Assembly: GCF_013394855.1 (NCBI RefSeq)
Contig: NZ_JABMLK010000001.1
Span: forward strand, 434,001 to 498,000
DNA: 64,000 bases
Reading direction: 5' to 3'
From: Limnobaculum xujianqingii
Lineage (GTDB): Bacteria; Pseudomonadota; Gammaproteobacteria; Enterobacterales; Enterobacteriaceae
Below, piece after piece: positions 1 to 9,733 of the stretch. Every line of letters starts with the position of its first letter. Position 1 is the stretch's first letter. The notes beneath the pieces were generated by a model. That model saw nothing but the letters and a program-made list of their open reading frames with translations, was not told where the DNA came from and searched no databases. The position numbers were made by a program, and so were the translations under genes.

Positions 1-1
1 T

Positions 2-1801
2 GGTCTGTTTGCAGTAGCTCAGAATTCCACATTACGCGCCGTTAGCGCTTCCCAATTGGGGAGCGCCAGTATCGATAATCAGGGTGAACTTTACCTGACG
101 GCCAATAATAGCTGGGTGCTGGAAAATGATATCTATGGTAACGGTGACCTGTACAAGCAGGGCGCTTCCATGATGATCGTCAACCGCGATCTAACCTATA
201 CCGGTAATACAACGGTAGAAGATGGCACTCTGGTGATTGGTGACAATACGGATTCAACGGGTGCACTTTCTGCCAGCGCACAAGTGAAGGTGCTATCAGG
301 TGCAGTACTTGGTGGTAGCGGTAATGTTGGCGGATATATTGATAACGCCGGTACGGTTTCTGCTTTGAATGCATTATCAGGGTATGAATCTGCTGCGGCC
401 AGTCACTTTACCGTTGGCGGTCTCAACAACAGCGGTACCATTCTTTTGGCTGGCGGGACTACCGGCAACCGACTGAATATTAATGGTAATTATGCCGGAA
501 ATGACGGTAGCCAGTTAATTATTAATACCCAACTGGGCGATGACAGCTCAGTAACGGATAAATTAGTCATTAGTGGTGACAGTGCAGGAGCTACCGACCT
601 GATAGTCAATAACGTTAATGGTGCCGGTGCAGCAACCCAAAATGGTATTCAGGTTGTGAACGTTAACGGTGCATCAAACGGTGAGTTTAAATTGGCTAAC
701 CGTGCGGTAGCCGGTGCTTATGAATACTTGCTGTATAAAAATGGCACGATTGCAGAAGATGGGCACTGGTACCTGCGTAATACCACCGAAGAGCAGTCTG
801 GTGGTGAGGATAATGGCAATGGCGCTAAGCCTGAAGAAGTCACGCCAGACGAAGGTACATCGATTTATCGTCCGGAAGCGGGTAGCTATATTGCCAATAT
901 GGCTGCGGCTAAAACCATGTTTAACCTGCGTCTGGAAGATCGTGAAGGTCGCGCAGAAAACAGCAGTATGTGGTTGCGTCAGTCAGGTAGCCATAATCGC
1001 CAGCGTGAATCATCCGGGCAATTACGTACTACTACCAATAGCTATGTTATACAAGGCGGTGGTGAAATTCTGTCTCATCAGTTTGGTGAACAGGATCGTT
1101 TAGGCTTAGGGGTGATGCTGGGATACGGTAATGCCAGCAGTAAAACGCGTTCTACCTTTACCGGTTATCATTCCAAAGGTCGTGTTGATGGTTATACCGC
1201 AGGGGTTTATGGCACCTGGTATCAGGATGCTAAAACCTTAAATGGTCTGTATCTGGATAGCTGGTTGCAATACAGCTGGTTGGATGCTTCAGTCAATGGT
1301 GAGAAGTTGTCACAGGAAGACTATGACATTAAGGGATACAGTGCATCACTGGAAGGTGGTTATCGTCTTCCGGTTTATCAGGGCCTAAATGGTAATGTAT
1401 TTATCACGCCTCAGGCTCAAGTCATCTTTAATGCATTGGACATTAACGATTATCGTGAAGCAGGTGGTACCGATGTTCGCTCCAGCGGTAAAGACAATGT
1501 TCAAACCCGTTTAGGGCTAAAAGTTTCCCGTGAAGGCGTTCATGATAAAGACAAGGGAACCAATAAACTGTTTACCATCTATGCCGCACTTAACTGGTTG
1601 TATAACAGTGAGTTGACCGGTGTTTATATGAACGATGTGCGTCTGGAGCAGGTTGGCAGCCGTAATATTGGTGAACTGAAACTGGGTGCTGAAGGGCAAA
1701 TAAACAGCCATCTTAATCTGTGGAGCAATGTGGCTCAGCAAATGGGTGGTGATGGTTACAGTGATACCTCCGTTAACTTTGGTATTAAGTACCGTTTCTG
1801 A
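2..1801 (+). CDS. autotransporter, C-terminal part (5' end outside window)
   Basis: The frame is open from the first bases of the window, so the start and most of the passenger are missing; about 599 residues are visible. The first ~280 are a glycine/asparagine-rich repetitive beta-helix-like passenger of pertactin type, followed by a Glu/Asn/Gly-rich linker. The last ~290 form an autotransporter beta-barrel ending in F-G-I-K-Y-R-F, an alternating pattern with a terminal Phe typical of outer-membrane barrels recognised by BAM. By family this is a type Va secreted, surface-exposed protein. The passenger's role (adhesin or other) cannot be read here. A hairpin terminator follows within 40 bases. 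Confidence 0.9.
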   Translation, partial: GLFAVAQNSTLRAVSASQLGSASIDNQGELYLTANNSWVLENDIYGNGDLYKQGASMMIVNRDLTYTGNTTVEDGTLVIGDNTDSTGALSASAQVKVLSGAVLGGSGNVGGYIDNAGTVSALNALSGYESAAASHFTVGGLNNSGTILLAGGTTGNRLNINGNYAGNDGSQLIINTQLGDDSSVTDKLVISGDSAGATDLIVNNVNGAGAATQNGIQVVNVNGASNGEFKLANRAVAGAYEYLLYKNGTIAEDGHWYLRNTTEEQSGGEDNGNGAKPEEVTPDEGTSIYRPEAGSYIANMAAAKTMFNLRLEDREGRAENSSMWLRQSGSHNRQRESSGQLRTTTNSYVIQGGGEILSHQFGEQDRLGLGVMLGYGNASSKTRSTFTGYHSKGRVDGYTAGVYGTWYQDAKTLNGLYLDSWLQYSWLDASVNGEKLSQEDYDIKGYSASLEGGYRLPVYQGLNGNVFITPQAQVIFNALDINDYREAGGTDVRSSGKDNVQTRLGLKVSREGVHDKDKGTNKLFTIYAALNWLYNSELTGVYMNDVRLEQVGSRNIGELKLGAEGQINSHLNLWSNVAQQMGGDGYSDTSVNFGIKYRF

Positions 1802-1820
1802 TTAGCCATAGCGATAAAAA

Positions 1821-1840
1821 AGGCAGCCTTTTGGCTGCCT
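1821..1840. terminator. bidirectional rho-independent terminator
   Basis: An 8-base stem (AGGCAGCC/GGCTGCCT) with a TTTT loop is flanked by an A-run on the left and a T-run on the right. It can end the autotransporter transcript on the plus strand and the DUF1523 gene on the minus strand. Confidence 0.9.
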
Positions 1841-1864
1841 TTTTCAATTTATAGAGACGATAAC

Positions 1865-2434
1865 TTATTTAACAATAGAACCATCAGGGCGCTTCAGGTC
1901 TTTACGGTCACGCCAGTTGGTAATAACCGTTGGTAATGCAGCCTGAATAGCAATCAGAACAAACCAGATAATCCAGCCCAGAATTTTCATTACCGTATAA
2001 AAAGAGAATCCGGATGCATCAAACCCATCAACGGGCTTAATTGAGATAATGTTCTTGAACATATGAACCATATTAAAACGCCAGCCGTAGTGAACTACGC
2101 GGGTGATTTGATTGGCATCGTTAGCAGATTGAGCCTGGGCTTGAATATCAGCGCTATTAAATTTGAAATACCATGGGAAGCTCCACCCGGTATCTTCATT
2201 GCGGTAAACCATAATCTTTTTATTTTCGTTGATAGTATAAATGTAATACACATCACGAGTTGGGCCATCAGCCGGGTTTTCTGCCGAAATTGGGCCATCA
2301 TTATCAACGCGTTTAACTTCAGAACCGGTGATTTTAACAATATCAGTTGAAGGCAGATAAAAGCTGCAAAGAAGGGCAGTACCAATAGCAAAACAGACCA
2401 GATAACCGATAAATATTTTCTTGATTAATGACAT
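1865..2434 (-). CDS. DUF1523 family membrane protein
   Basis: A protein of 189 residues with an N-terminal membrane segment (~residues 5-25), a soluble middle carrying the family pattern (ITGSEVKRVDNDG, then NPADGPTRDVYYIYT, then YRNEDTGW-FPWYFKFNSAD), and a second hydrophobic segment near residues 148-170. These conserved blocks match DUF1523, whose function is unknown. I chose the ATG at 2434 because GGGAAG lies about 10 bases upstream; a GTG three codons earlier is too close to it. The gene appears monocistronic. A perfect 8-4-8 inverted repeat lies about 50 bases upstream. Confidence 0.8.
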   Translation of the reverse strand: MSLIKKIFIGYLVCFAIGTALLCSFYLPSTDIVKITGSEVKRVDNDGPISAENPADGPTRDVYYIYTINENKKIMVYRNEDTGWSFPWYFKFNSADIQAQAQSANDANQITRVVHYGWRFNMVHMFKNIISIKPVDGFDASGFSFYTVMKILGWIIWFVLIAIQAALPTVITNWRDRKDLKRPDGSIVK

Positions 2435-2484
2435 AAGAATCACGCTTCCCTATGAGTTTGGGGGTAATGCACTTCTTACATTGT

Positions 2485-2504
2485 ATGTCATTGCGTAATG
2501 ACAT
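2485..2504. promoter_or_regulatory. perfect inverted repeat upstream of DUF1523 gene
   Basis: ATGTCATT-gcgt-AATGACAT, an 8-4-8 perfect dyad, lies 51 bases before the DUF1523 start. Its size and position suit an operator for a dimeric regulator. The regulator is unknown and no T-run follows, so it is not a terminator. Confidence 0.4.
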
Positions 2505-2543
2505 GCATGAACAAATCGTGAGAGTGACTGAATTACAGGCAAT

Positions 2544-2585
2544 AAAAAACCCGATAAGTATGAAACGTAAAAATGACTTATCGGG
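2544..2585 (-). terminator. rho-independent terminator downstream of ybjL
   Basis: On the minus strand, CCCGATAAGT and ACTTATCGGG form a 10-base stem with a 16-base loop, followed by six U. It lies about 140 bases after the ybjL stop codon. Confidence 0.75.
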
Positions 2586-2726
2586 TCAACCTCAATGAGG
2601 GAGTTCTAAAGTAAAGCAGTGGCACTATTTAAGACGTGAATACGTTGAAATAGTTCATCACGTAAGCAAGATTTTTTTCACTTTTTTTACACTATTAGAT
2701 AATGCCATGATTTATATGTAATTATT

Positions 2727-4412
2727 CTATAGCAAACTTGGCCAAATGATAATGATTAATGAACCGGCCAGCGTTAGTAATACGTTAGCAATCGCATAGG
2801 TACCCGCATATCCCAAAGCTGGAATATTGCTACGGGAAGTATCGCTAATAATTTCCATTGCAGGAGCACAGGTTCTGGCACCCATAATGGCACCAAATAA
2901 CAGGGCACGGTTCATGCGTAGAACATAGGCACCAAACAGGTAGCAAATAACTACAGGAACCAGGCTAACCAATAAACCGGCAACCAGCATTTGACCACCA
3001 ACCAGTCCCAGATTGTTGCCGATGCCGCTACCGGCACTTAATCCGACACCTGCCATAAATACCATCAATCCGAACTCTTTGACCATATTGAGGGCACCCT
3101 GAGGAATATAGCCAAAGGTTGGGTGATTAGCCCGCATAAAGCCCAGCATAATGCCAGAGAACAGCAGACCAGCAGCATTACCAATACCAAATGAAAAGTT
3201 ACTGAACTGGAAAGTGATCTGACCAATCATCAAACCAAGAATAAAGAAGGCACAGAAGGCCAGCAGATCGGTAACCTGACTATGGATAGAGATAAAACCA
3301 ATACGTTCCGCAACGCTTTTAACCCGATGAGCATCACCGCTGATTTGCAGAACATCACCCGCATTCAGCACAATATTATCATCAATAGGCATCTCAATCT
3401 GGCTGCGGATAACCCGGTTCAGGAAGCAACCATGGTCAGTCAGGTTAATTTGGCTCAGACGTTTGCCTACTGCATTATTGTTTTTGACCACAATCTCTTC
3501 GGTAACAATACGCATATCCAGCAAATCGCGCTCGAATACCTCTTTACCATTGCGAAAACTGGGATCTAATCGGGCATGGGCGTCAGGATAACCCACCAGT
3601 GAAATCTCATCATTGACTTGTAAAACCGCATCACCATCAGGCGAGGCGATAATACCGTTACGGCGAATCTTTTCGATATAACAACCCGTCTGGCGATAGA
3701 TACCCAACTCACGCAGGTTTTTACCCGCTGCCCATGCCACCAGCTCCGGTCCTACACGATAGGCGCGAATCACCGGCAGATAAACCTTACGCTGACTATC
3801 ATGATCCAGACCACGCTCTCTGGCAATTTGCTGGGCACAGGTAGATAAATCCTGTCGCTGTAGTTTTGGCATATAGCGAGCAGCAAAGATTAAGCTAACC
3901 AGGCCAATCAGATAAGTCAGGGCATAACCCAGACTGAGGTGATCCTGAGCGGTAGCTAATAGGGCGGCATCCGATGTGGTATGGCGTAACGTATCACCTG
4001 CGCCTACCAGTACCGGTGTTGAAGTCATCGATCCGGCCAGCATACCGGCGGTGAGGCCGATATCCCACTTAAGGAATTTACCCAATCCCAGTGCAATGCA
4101 CATAGCACTACCAACCAGAACCAGTGCCAGTAAAAAATAGTTTTTTCCATCACGAAAGAAGATAGCAAAGAAGTTTGGACCGGCTTCAACACCCACACAG
4201 AAGATGAACAGCATAAAGCCCAGACTTAAGGCTTCGGTGTTAATCGTAAAATGCTGATAGCCTAATAATAAGGAGATAACCAGTACGCCAATCGATCCGC
4301 CCAGTTGAACCGAACCCAGCCGAATTTTCCCTAAACACAAGCCTAATGCTAATACTACGAACAGCAAAAGAATGTAGTTACTGTTTAGCAGGCTGATAAT
4401 ATCAATATTCAC
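2727..4412 (-). CDS. ybjL: putative transporter YbjL (AspT/YidE family)
   Basis: A protein of 561 residues, the same length as E. coli YbjL and near-identical in long blocks. The layout is that of the aspartate:alanine exchanger family: a first membrane bundle (~residues 10-190), two central RCK_C/TrkA-C-like soluble domains (~205-370), and a second bundle (~380-560). The [16 protein letters not shown] and [14 protein letters not shown] repeats are the duplicated re-entrant motifs of the family. It is an inner-membrane protein with unproven substrate. The gene is monocistronic, with its own downstream terminator. Confidence 0.93.
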   Translation of the reverse strand: MNIDIISLLNSNYILLLFVVLALGLCLGKIRLGSVQLGGSIGVLVISLLLGYQHFTINTEALSLGFMLFIFCVGVEAGPNFFAIFFRDGKNYFLLALVLVGSAMCIALGLGKFLKWDIGLTAGMLAGSMTSTPVLVGAGDTLRHTTSDAALLATAQDHLSLGYALTYLIGLVSLIFAARYMPKLQRQDLSTCAQQIARERGLDHDSQRKVYLPVIRAYRVGPELVAWAAGKNLRELGIYRQTGCYIEKIRRNGIIASPDGDAVLQVNDEISLVGYPDAHARLDPSFRNGKEVFERDLLDMRIVTEEIVVKNNNAVGKRLSQINLTDHGCFLNRVIRSQIEMPIDDNIVLNAGDVLQISGDAHRVKSVAERIGFISIHSQVTDLLAFCAFFILGLMIGQITFQFSNFSFGIGNAAGLLFSGIMLGFMRANHPTFGYIPQGALNMVKEFGLMVFMAGVGLSAGSGIGNNLGLVGGQMLVAGLLVSLVPVVICYLFGAYVLRMNRALLFGAIMGARTCAPAMEIISDTSRSNIPALGYAGTYAIANVLLTLAGSLIIIIWPSLL

Positions 4413-4472
4413 AATGTTAACTTTACGTCATTTGCAATGGAGGAATAGTGAATTCATCTTTAGAATTCACAT

Positions 4473-4516
4473 AAAAAAGAGTCTTGCACTGACGAAAAAT
4501 CTGCCATCTGCAAGAC
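4473..4516 (-). terminator. rho-independent terminator for znuCB
   Basis: On the minus strand an 8-base stem GTCTTGCA/TGCAAGAC with a 20-base loop is followed by a U-run (six A on the plus strand at 4473-4478). It lies about 115 bases after the znuB stop. Confidence 0.7.
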
Positions 4517-4629
4517 CTTTATATTTCTGACGGGCTATTTTAAAGCTTATTACCGTATCATTCATACTAAAAAATACGACTTTACCTCACGAGATCAATA
4601 AATTTATATTCTCTTTATTTCTCATAAGA

Positions 4630-5415
4630 TTAATCAGATTGTCTTTTCATCAGACTGAGTATGAACAGACAGCAAGAGCAAAGCACCACTGAAGGGCCTG
4701 CTGGCGTATCGTGGAAAGCGGAAAGGGTTAAACCACCGGTTACGGCAATAATGCCAATAATAACCGCAAAGCCAGCCATTTGTTCTGGTGTTCTGGAGAA
4801 TCTGCGCGCCGTAGCAGCAGGAATAATCAGTAATGAGGTGATAATCAGAGCTCCAACAAATTTCATTGCCAGACCAATGGTTAGTGCTGTAACCAGCATC
4901 AACAACAGGCGAACCCTTTCAGGATTAATACCGTCAACATGTGCCAGTTCAGGATTGATGGTGACAGATAATAATGAACGCCATTGCCACCATAAAATTG
5001 CCAGTACCACAATTACACCCGCACCAATCATCCACAGGTCATTAATGGTGACAGATAGCAGGTCACCAAACAGATAAGCCATCAGGTCAACGCGTACGTT
5101 CGACATTAAACTGATAGTAACCAAACCTAAAGACAGGGCACTATGGGCTAAAATTCCTAGTAGCGTATCCACCGCAAATTGAGGGCGGCGCTCCAGCCAT
5201 ACCAGACCAACAGCTAACAGTAGAGTAATGGCAATCACCGCGTAAAACGGATTAATGTTCAATAACAGGCCAAAGGCTACACCCAATAAAGATGAATGGG
5301 CGAGTGTATCGCCAAAATAGGACATCCGACGCCAAACAACAAAAGAGCCTAAAGGACCCGCCGCCAGGGCCAGCAATACGCCCGCCATCCAGCCTGGAAA
5401 TAACAGTTCTATCAT
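4630..5415 (-). CDS. znuB: zinc ABC transporter, permease ZnuB
   Basis: A 261-residue inner-membrane permease of the ABC-3 (ZnuB/TroC) family with about eight hydrophobic segments. The start matches E. coli ZnuB ([24 protein letters not shown]) and the [17 protein letters not shown] block is the family's cytoplasmic coupling region. It imports Zn(II) from the periplasm with ZnuC (ATPase) and ZnuA (binding protein). It overlaps the znuC end by 4 bases, so the two are translationally coupled. It should be repressed by Zur through the operator at 6196-6218. Confidence 0.96.
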   Translation of the reverse strand: MIELLFPGWMAGVLLALAAGPLGSFVVWRRMSYFGDTLAHSSLLGVAFGLLLNINPFYAVIAITLLLAVGLVWLERRPQFAVDTLLGILAHSALSLGLVTISLMSNVRVDLMAYLFGDLLSVTINDLWMIGAGVIVVLAILWWQWRSLLSVTINPELAHVDGINPERVRLLLMLVTALTIGLAMKFVGALIITSLLIIPAATARRFSRTPEQMAGFAVIIGIIAVTGGLTLSAFHDTPAGPSVVLCSCCLFILSLMKRQSD

Positions 5416-6170
5416 GCTTTATTACTGCCTGAAGTTTTAAGAACAATACGACCCTGTAGGTCATGTTGATGATTATGCCGGTGATGGTAGACCGCTAACT
5501 GTCTGGCACCACGATGGCCAAACATAGCAATAAACTCCGGATGTTCTGAGACAGCCTCCGGTGCTCCAGAACAGCAAATATGCTGATTAAGGCACAATAC
5601 TTCATCAGTTTTTGCCATCACTAAATGCAGATCGTGAGAAACCATTAATACCGCACAATTCAGTTCAGTTCGTAGCTTCTCAATCAGGTCATATAACGCC
5701 AGTTGTCCATTAACATCAACCCCCTGAGTCGGTTCATCCAGTACCAGCAATTGAGGGCGATTTAATAAAGCCCTTGCCAGTAAAACGCGTTGGGTTTCCC
5801 CACCAGAGAGTTTCTGCATCGGCATTTTTACTAAATGTTTGGCCTGAACGCGGCTGAGGGCTGGCAGAATATCTTCTTTCTTTACCCCAGGACGCAGGCG
5901 CATAAAGCGCTCAACGGTTAGTGGCAAGGTAGGGTCAAGGTGCAATTTCTGCGGTACATAGCCAATACGTAAATCTTTGGGGCAGCTAATCTTCCCTGAG
6001 GCAGGTGAGACCAGCCCCAAAACAACACGGACCAGCGTTGATTTACCCGCACCGTTAGGGCCGAGCAGGGTAAGGATCTGCCCTTCATTCAAGGTCAGTG
6101 AAACATCGGACAGAACTTTCCGGCTACCGAAAACAACAGAAATATGTTCTAACTTAAGCAAACTGGACAT
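5412..6170 (-). CDS. znuC: zinc ABC transporter, ATP-binding protein ZnuC
   Basis: A 252-residue ABC ATPase with Walker [10 protein letters not shown] (residues 37-45), signature LSGGE (121-125), Walker B LLVLDE (141-146) and a switch His in MVSHDLH. The His-rich tail ([10 protein letters not shown], near residues 227-236) is characteristic of ZnuC and may sense or hold zinc. It energises ZnuB. The gene is divergent from znuA, with a Zur box in the 67-base gap. Confidence 0.97.
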   Translation of the reverse strand: MSSLLKLEHISVVFGSRKVLSDVSLTLNEGQILTLLGPNGAGKSTLVRVVLGLVSPASGKISCPKDLRIGYVPQKLHLDPTLPLTVERFMRLRPGVKKEDILPALSRVQAKHLVKMPMQKLSGGETQRVLLARALLNRPQLLVLDEPTQGVDVNGQLALYDLIEKLRTELNCAVLMVSHDLHLVMAKTDEVLCLNQHICCSGAPEAVSEHPEFIAMFGHRGARQLAVYHHRHNHQHDLQGRIVLKTSGSNKA

Positions 6171-6195
6171 TTTTCATTTTTCTTGCAGAATTCAA

Positions 6196-6218
6196 GATGT
6201 GTTATATTATAACATATC
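6196..6218. promoter_or_regulatory. Zur operator between znuC and znuA
   Basis: A 23-base AT-rich dyad, with TGTTATATTATAACAT at its core, closely matches the E. coli znu operator (GAAGTG-TGATATTATAACATTTC, as known). It lies in the divergent znuCB/znuA promoter region. Zinc-loaded Zur bound here would repress both transcripts. Confidence 0.85.
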
Positions 6219-6237
6219 AAAGGCAATTACTATTCAA

Positions 6238-7215
6238 ATGAGATTAGAACAAATGCAGCAAACAGCAAATACAAAATGGTTTAACCGCATGATTTTGGCA
6301 GGAACATTATTAACAGCAGGTGTTGCTATTAACGCGTCAGCCGCCGTTTTAACCTCAACAAAACCGCTGGGTTTTATTGCATCAGCCATTACCGAAGGGA
6401 TAATGCCGGTAGAAGTACTGCTTCCGGATGGTGCATCGCCGCATGATTATGCGCTTCGTCCATCAGATGTCCAGAAAATACGCTCAGCGGACCTGGTGGT
6501 ATGGATAGGCCCGGATATGGAAGCTTTTCTGACTAAACCATTGCAACAGGTGAATGAAAAGAAACAAATTCCGTTAGCCACGCTGGACTCAGTAAAACCA
6601 TTATTGATTAAAGGCAATGAAGATGACGATCATGAAGAAGGGCATCAGGAACAACACATTGATAACGCTCATAATCATGACGAACATGACCATCACCATG
6701 GTGACTACAATATGCACATTTGGATGTCGCCGGATATAGCAAAACAATCCGCAATTGCAATTCATCACAAATTATTGGAACTTATGCCACAAAATAAGGA
6801 CAAACTAGATGCTAATCTTAGTCAGTTCGAGAAACAACTAGAGCTGACAAAAGAAAATATTGCTAATATAATGCAGCCGTTGCGTGGCAAAGGATATTTT
6901 GTTTTCCATGACGCTTATAATTATTTTGAGAAAACATTCGGTTTAACCCAATTAGGGCACTTTACAATAAACCCCGAAATCCAGCCCGGAGCGCAACGTT
7001 TACACAATATACGAACACAGTTGGTTGAGCATAAAGCGGTATGCGTTTTTGCTGAGCCACAATTTCAGCCAGCCGTCATAAATGCTGTCGCCCAAGGGAC
7101 GAATGTCCGCATCGGAACACTGGATCCGTTAGGCAGCAAAGTAACGTTAGGTAAAGATAGCTATGTACAGTTTTTAACTGAGCTATCCCAACAGTTTACG
7201 AGCTGTCTGGAGTAA
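6238..7215 (+). CDS. znuA: zinc ABC transporter, periplasmic binding protein ZnuA
   Basis: A periplasmic cluster A-I metal-binding lipocalin-like receptor of about 325 residues. A signal peptide is visible ([18 protein letters not shown] then AV). Zinc ligands of the family are recognisable in [20 protein letters not shown] and FHDAYNYF, and the long His/Asp-rich loop (~residues 130-158) is diagnostic of ZnuA. ATG 6238 was chosen; the ATG at 6253 (MQQTAN) is an equal alternative and neither has a strong Shine-Dalgarno. It delivers Zn(II) to ZnuBC. mepM follows by 20 bases, and the E. coli locus is similar. Confidence 0.95.
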   Translation: MRLEQMQQTANTKWFNRMILAGTLLTAGVAINASAAVLTSTKPLGFIASAITEGIMPVEVLLPDGASPHDYALRPSDVQKIRSADLVVWIGPDMEAFLTKPLQQVNEKKQIPLATLDSVKPLLIKGNEDDDHEEGHQEQHIDNAHNHDEHDHHHGDYNMHIWMSPDIAKQSAIAIHHKLLELMPQNKDKLDANLSQFEKQLELTKENIANIMQPLRGKGYFVFHDAYNYFEKTFGLTQLGHFTINPEIQPGAQRLHNIRTQLVEHKAVCVFAEPQFQPAVINAVAQGTNVRIGTLDPLGSKVTLGKDSYVQFLTELSQQFTSCLE

Positions 7216-7235
7216 CAGAACGAGGAATTCGAGTA

Positions 7236-8552
7236 GTGCTCCAAGTAGTTAGAACCATTGCGCTGTTTTATAATAATTTACCCCGGCCTCATAAGTTTAC
7301 CTTTGGGGCTCTTCTGTTTCTCACCTGGAGTATGTTGGTTTGGCAGGCGGCAGTATATAAACCGATAACGGAGTCGCCGCTTCCATTACCTACAACCACC
7401 GCAACCGATGGCAGCGTTTCAACCGATGCTGATGACGCTGAACCGATGGATCAGCCAACACCTGACGATGAAATTCCGAAGGATGAGTTGGATGAAACAA
7501 CGGGCGATGCATCAACGCCGAATGAATACGTTGTTTCTAACGGTGATACCCTCGGCAGTATTCTGACCCAGTTTGGTATGGATGCTTCTGACATCTATTT
7601 ACTGGCAAATAAGAACAGTGCGTTAGCTAACCTGAAAATTGGTCAGCAACTGAATTGGGTGCTGGATGATGAGGGTAATCTGCAATCTTTGACCTGGGTG
7701 GTTTCTCGTCGTGAAACGCGAGTATATGATCGCGCAGAGAACGGCTTTAAAGAGACAATCAATACTTTAAAAGGCGAATGGAAGAATGCGGTCGTAACCG
7801 GAAAAATGGATGGAAGCTTTCTGGTCAGCGCCAGAGCCGCAGGGTTAACTAATTCAGAAATTCGAGCCGTCACTAAAGCGCTTCAATGGCAACTGGATTT
7901 CCGTAAGTTACGCAATGGCGATCGTTTCTCGGTATTGCTTTCCAGAGAAGTATTGGATGGCAAAAATGAGCAAAGCCAACTGATTGGCGTAAGAATGCAA
8001 AGTTCCGGTAAAGATTATTACGCTATTCGTTCCAGCGACGGTAAATTCTACGATCGTGAAGGTTCCGGTTTAGCCAAAGGTTTCCTGCGTTACCCAACAC
8101 CGAAGCAATATAAAGTGACATCAGCGTTTAACCCTCGTCGTCTGCATCCCATTACCCGGCGTGTAGCTCCGCATAAAGGGGTCGATTTCTCCATGCCGAT
8201 CGGTTCTCCCGTTCTGGCGGTTGGTGATGGTGAAGTGGTCGTGGCCAAATTTAGTGGTGCGGCAGGTAACTATGTGGCGATTCGCCATGGTCGCCAGTAC
8301 AGCACACGCTATATGCACTTGAATAAAATTCTGGTGAAACCGGGTCAGAAAGTTAAGCGGGGCGATCGCATTGCATTATCCGGTAATACTGGCCGTTCCA
8401 CCGGGCCTCATCTGCATTATGAACTGTGGGTTAACGAGCTGGCAGTAAATCCATTAACCGCAACGCTCCCACGTTCGGATTCACTGATCGGTAAGGATCG
8501 TTCAGAATACCTTGCCCAGGTTAAAGAAGTTATTCCACAACTTCATCTCTGA
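7236..8552 (+). CDS. mepM: murein DD-endopeptidase MepM
   Basis: A 438-residue cell-wall hydrolase that cuts D-Ala-mDAP cross-links to let peptidoglycan grow. An N-terminal membrane anchor (~residues 20-38) is followed by an acidic linker, a LysM domain (~95-145, YVVSNGDTLGSIL), an OapA-like region, and a C-terminal M23 peptidase domain with zinc ligands in HKGVDF and HLHYE. The start is GTG at 7236, supported by GAGG ten bases upstream and by the E. coli N-terminus. A hairpin terminator follows directly. Confidence 0.95.
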   Translation: MLQVVRTIALFYNNLPRPHKFTFGALLFLTWSMLVWQAAVYKPITESPLPLPTTTATDGSVSTDADDAEPMDQPTPDDEIPKDELDETTGDASTPNEYVVSNGDTLGSILTQFGMDASDIYLLANKNSALANLKIGQQLNWVLDDEGNLQSLTWVVSRRETRVYDRAENGFKETINTLKGEWKNAVVTGKMDGSFLVSARAAGLTNSEIRAVTKALQWQLDFRKLRNGDRFSVLLSREVLDGKNEQSQLIGVRMQSSGKDYYAIRSSDGKFYDREGSGLAKGFLRYPTPKQYKVTSAFNPRRLHPITRRVAPHKGVDFSMPIGSPVLAVGDGEVVVAKFSGAAGNYVAIRHGRQYSTRYMHLNKILVKPGQKVKRGDRIALSGNTGRSTGPHLHYELWVNELAVNPLTATLPRSDSLIGKDRSEYLAQVKEVIPQLHL

Positions 8553-8563
8553 GAATAAAATAG

Positions 8564-8596
8564 AACGCTGCTAATAAGTTGGCAGCGTTTTGTTTT
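8564..8596 (+). terminator. rho-independent terminator after mepM
   Basis: An 8-base stem AACGCTGC/GCAGCGTT (8564-8571 and 8582-8589) is followed by a T-rich tract (TTGTTTTT). It argues that lpxM has its own promoter and that the lpxM start lies downstream of this point. Confidence 0.85.
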
Positions 8597-8682
8597 TCAA
8601 ACACTGTTTAATTATTTCTATTCATCAGGTGAGCAGGCTATTATCAACTGCAGGATTGTTCATCTATCTAATGAGTTTTGGC

Positions 8683-9660
8683 ATGCAAAAACAACAGCGT
8701 TCAAATATTGAGTTTATTCCCTTATTTAAGAAGTCCTTCTTTCTACCTAAATATTGGGGAGTCTGGCTGGGAGTTGGCGTCATGCTTTTATTGGCCTATG
8801 TGCCAGTAAAAATTAGAAATCCAATGTTAGGCTCACTGGCTAAATTTGCCGGACGGTTTGTGGGCCGTGCCCGACGCCGTGCCCGAATCAATTTATATTA
8901 TTGCTTTCCTGAGTTAAGCGAACAGCAGCGCGAAGAAATCATTGAGCAGATGTTTGTTACCGCCGTTCATTCCACCATGTTGATGGTGGAGCAGAGCGTA
9001 CGCAGCCCGGAGTTTCTGATGAAGCGCGTGCGTTGGCATGGTGATGAGCAGCTGGATGCTATTCGTGCTTCCGGACGTAATGTGATTTTTATGGTGCCAC
9101 ATGGTTGGAGCGTAGATATTCCGGCAATGATGATGGCAGCGCGTGGTCAGCCAATGGCCGCCATGTTCCATAATCAGAAAAATGAACTGGTTGACTGGAT
9201 GTGGAATACCGTACGTCGCCGTTTTGGTGGTCGTATGCATGCCCGTCAGGATGGTATTAAACCGTTTATCAGTTCAGTGCGTCAGGGCTACTGGGGATAT
9301 TATCTGCCGGATCAGGACCACGGAGCTGAGCACAGTGAATTTGTTGATTTCTTTGCTACTTATAAAGCTACGTTGCCTGCGGTTGGCCGGTTAATGAAAG
9401 TATGTCATGCCGCGATTGTACCGCTATTCCCGGTTTACCGTTCTGATGAGGGTATTTTAGATATCTACATTAATCCGGAAATGAGCGATATTGCCGACGC
9501 AGACCAACATACTATTGCTCGCAGAATGAATGAAGAAGTCGAGAAACTGGTTCGTCCTAATCCAGAGCAGTATGTTTGGGTGCTTAAATTTTTGAAAACC
9601 AGAAAAGAGGGTGATACAGAGCCTTACAAACGCCAGGATCTGTGGCCAAAGGATAAGTAA
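8683..9660 (+). CDS. lpxM: lipid A myristoyltransferase LpxM
   Basis: Late acyltransferase that adds the secondary myristoyl chain to Kdo2-lipid A, completing hexa-acylated lipid A on the inner membrane. About 325 residues from the chosen start. One N-terminal membrane helix (PKYWGVWLGVGVMLLLAY) is followed by the LPLAT domain with the catalytic HX4D motif (H-G-W-S-V-D) and the strongly conserved FGGRMHAR-DGIKPFI and YYLPDQDHG blocks. I chose ATG 8683 (MQKQQRSNIEF) by alignment to E. coli. The frame is open further upstream (to 8590), but that part overlaps the mepM terminator. Confidence 0.93.
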   Translation: MQKQQRSNIEFIPLFKKSFFLPKYWGVWLGVGVMLLLAYVPVKIRNPMLGSLAKFAGRFVGRARRRARINLYYCFPELSEQQREEIIEQMFVTAVHSTMLMVEQSVRSPEFLMKRVRWHGDEQLDAIRASGRNVIFMVPHGWSVDIPAMMMAARGQPMAAMFHNQKNELVDWMWNTVRRRFGGRMHARQDGIKPFISSVRQGYWGYYLPDQDHGAEHSEFVDFFATYKATLPAVGRLMKVCHAAIVPLFPVYRSDEGILDIYINPEMSDIADADQHTIARRMNEEVEKLVRPNPEQYVWVLKFLKTRKEGDTEPYKRQDLWPKDK

Positions 9661-9691
9661 TTTCTATTTATCGCTAACTCATATCGCTAAT

Positions 9692-9717
9692 AAAAAGGGC
9701 CCATTCGGGCCCTTTTT
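9692..9717. terminator. bidirectional terminator between lpxM and pykA
   Basis: An 11-base perfect stem AAAAAGGGCCC/GGGCCCTTTTT with an ATTC loop. Flanking A and T runs let it stop both converging transcripts. Confidence 0.93.
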
Positions 9718-9733
9718 ACATATTAAAACTCAA

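Noticed and set aside
8590..8682. Longer LpxM starting at 8590
   Set aside because: The extension overlaps the mepM terminator tail and has no match to LpxM; the conserved protein starts near 8671-8683.
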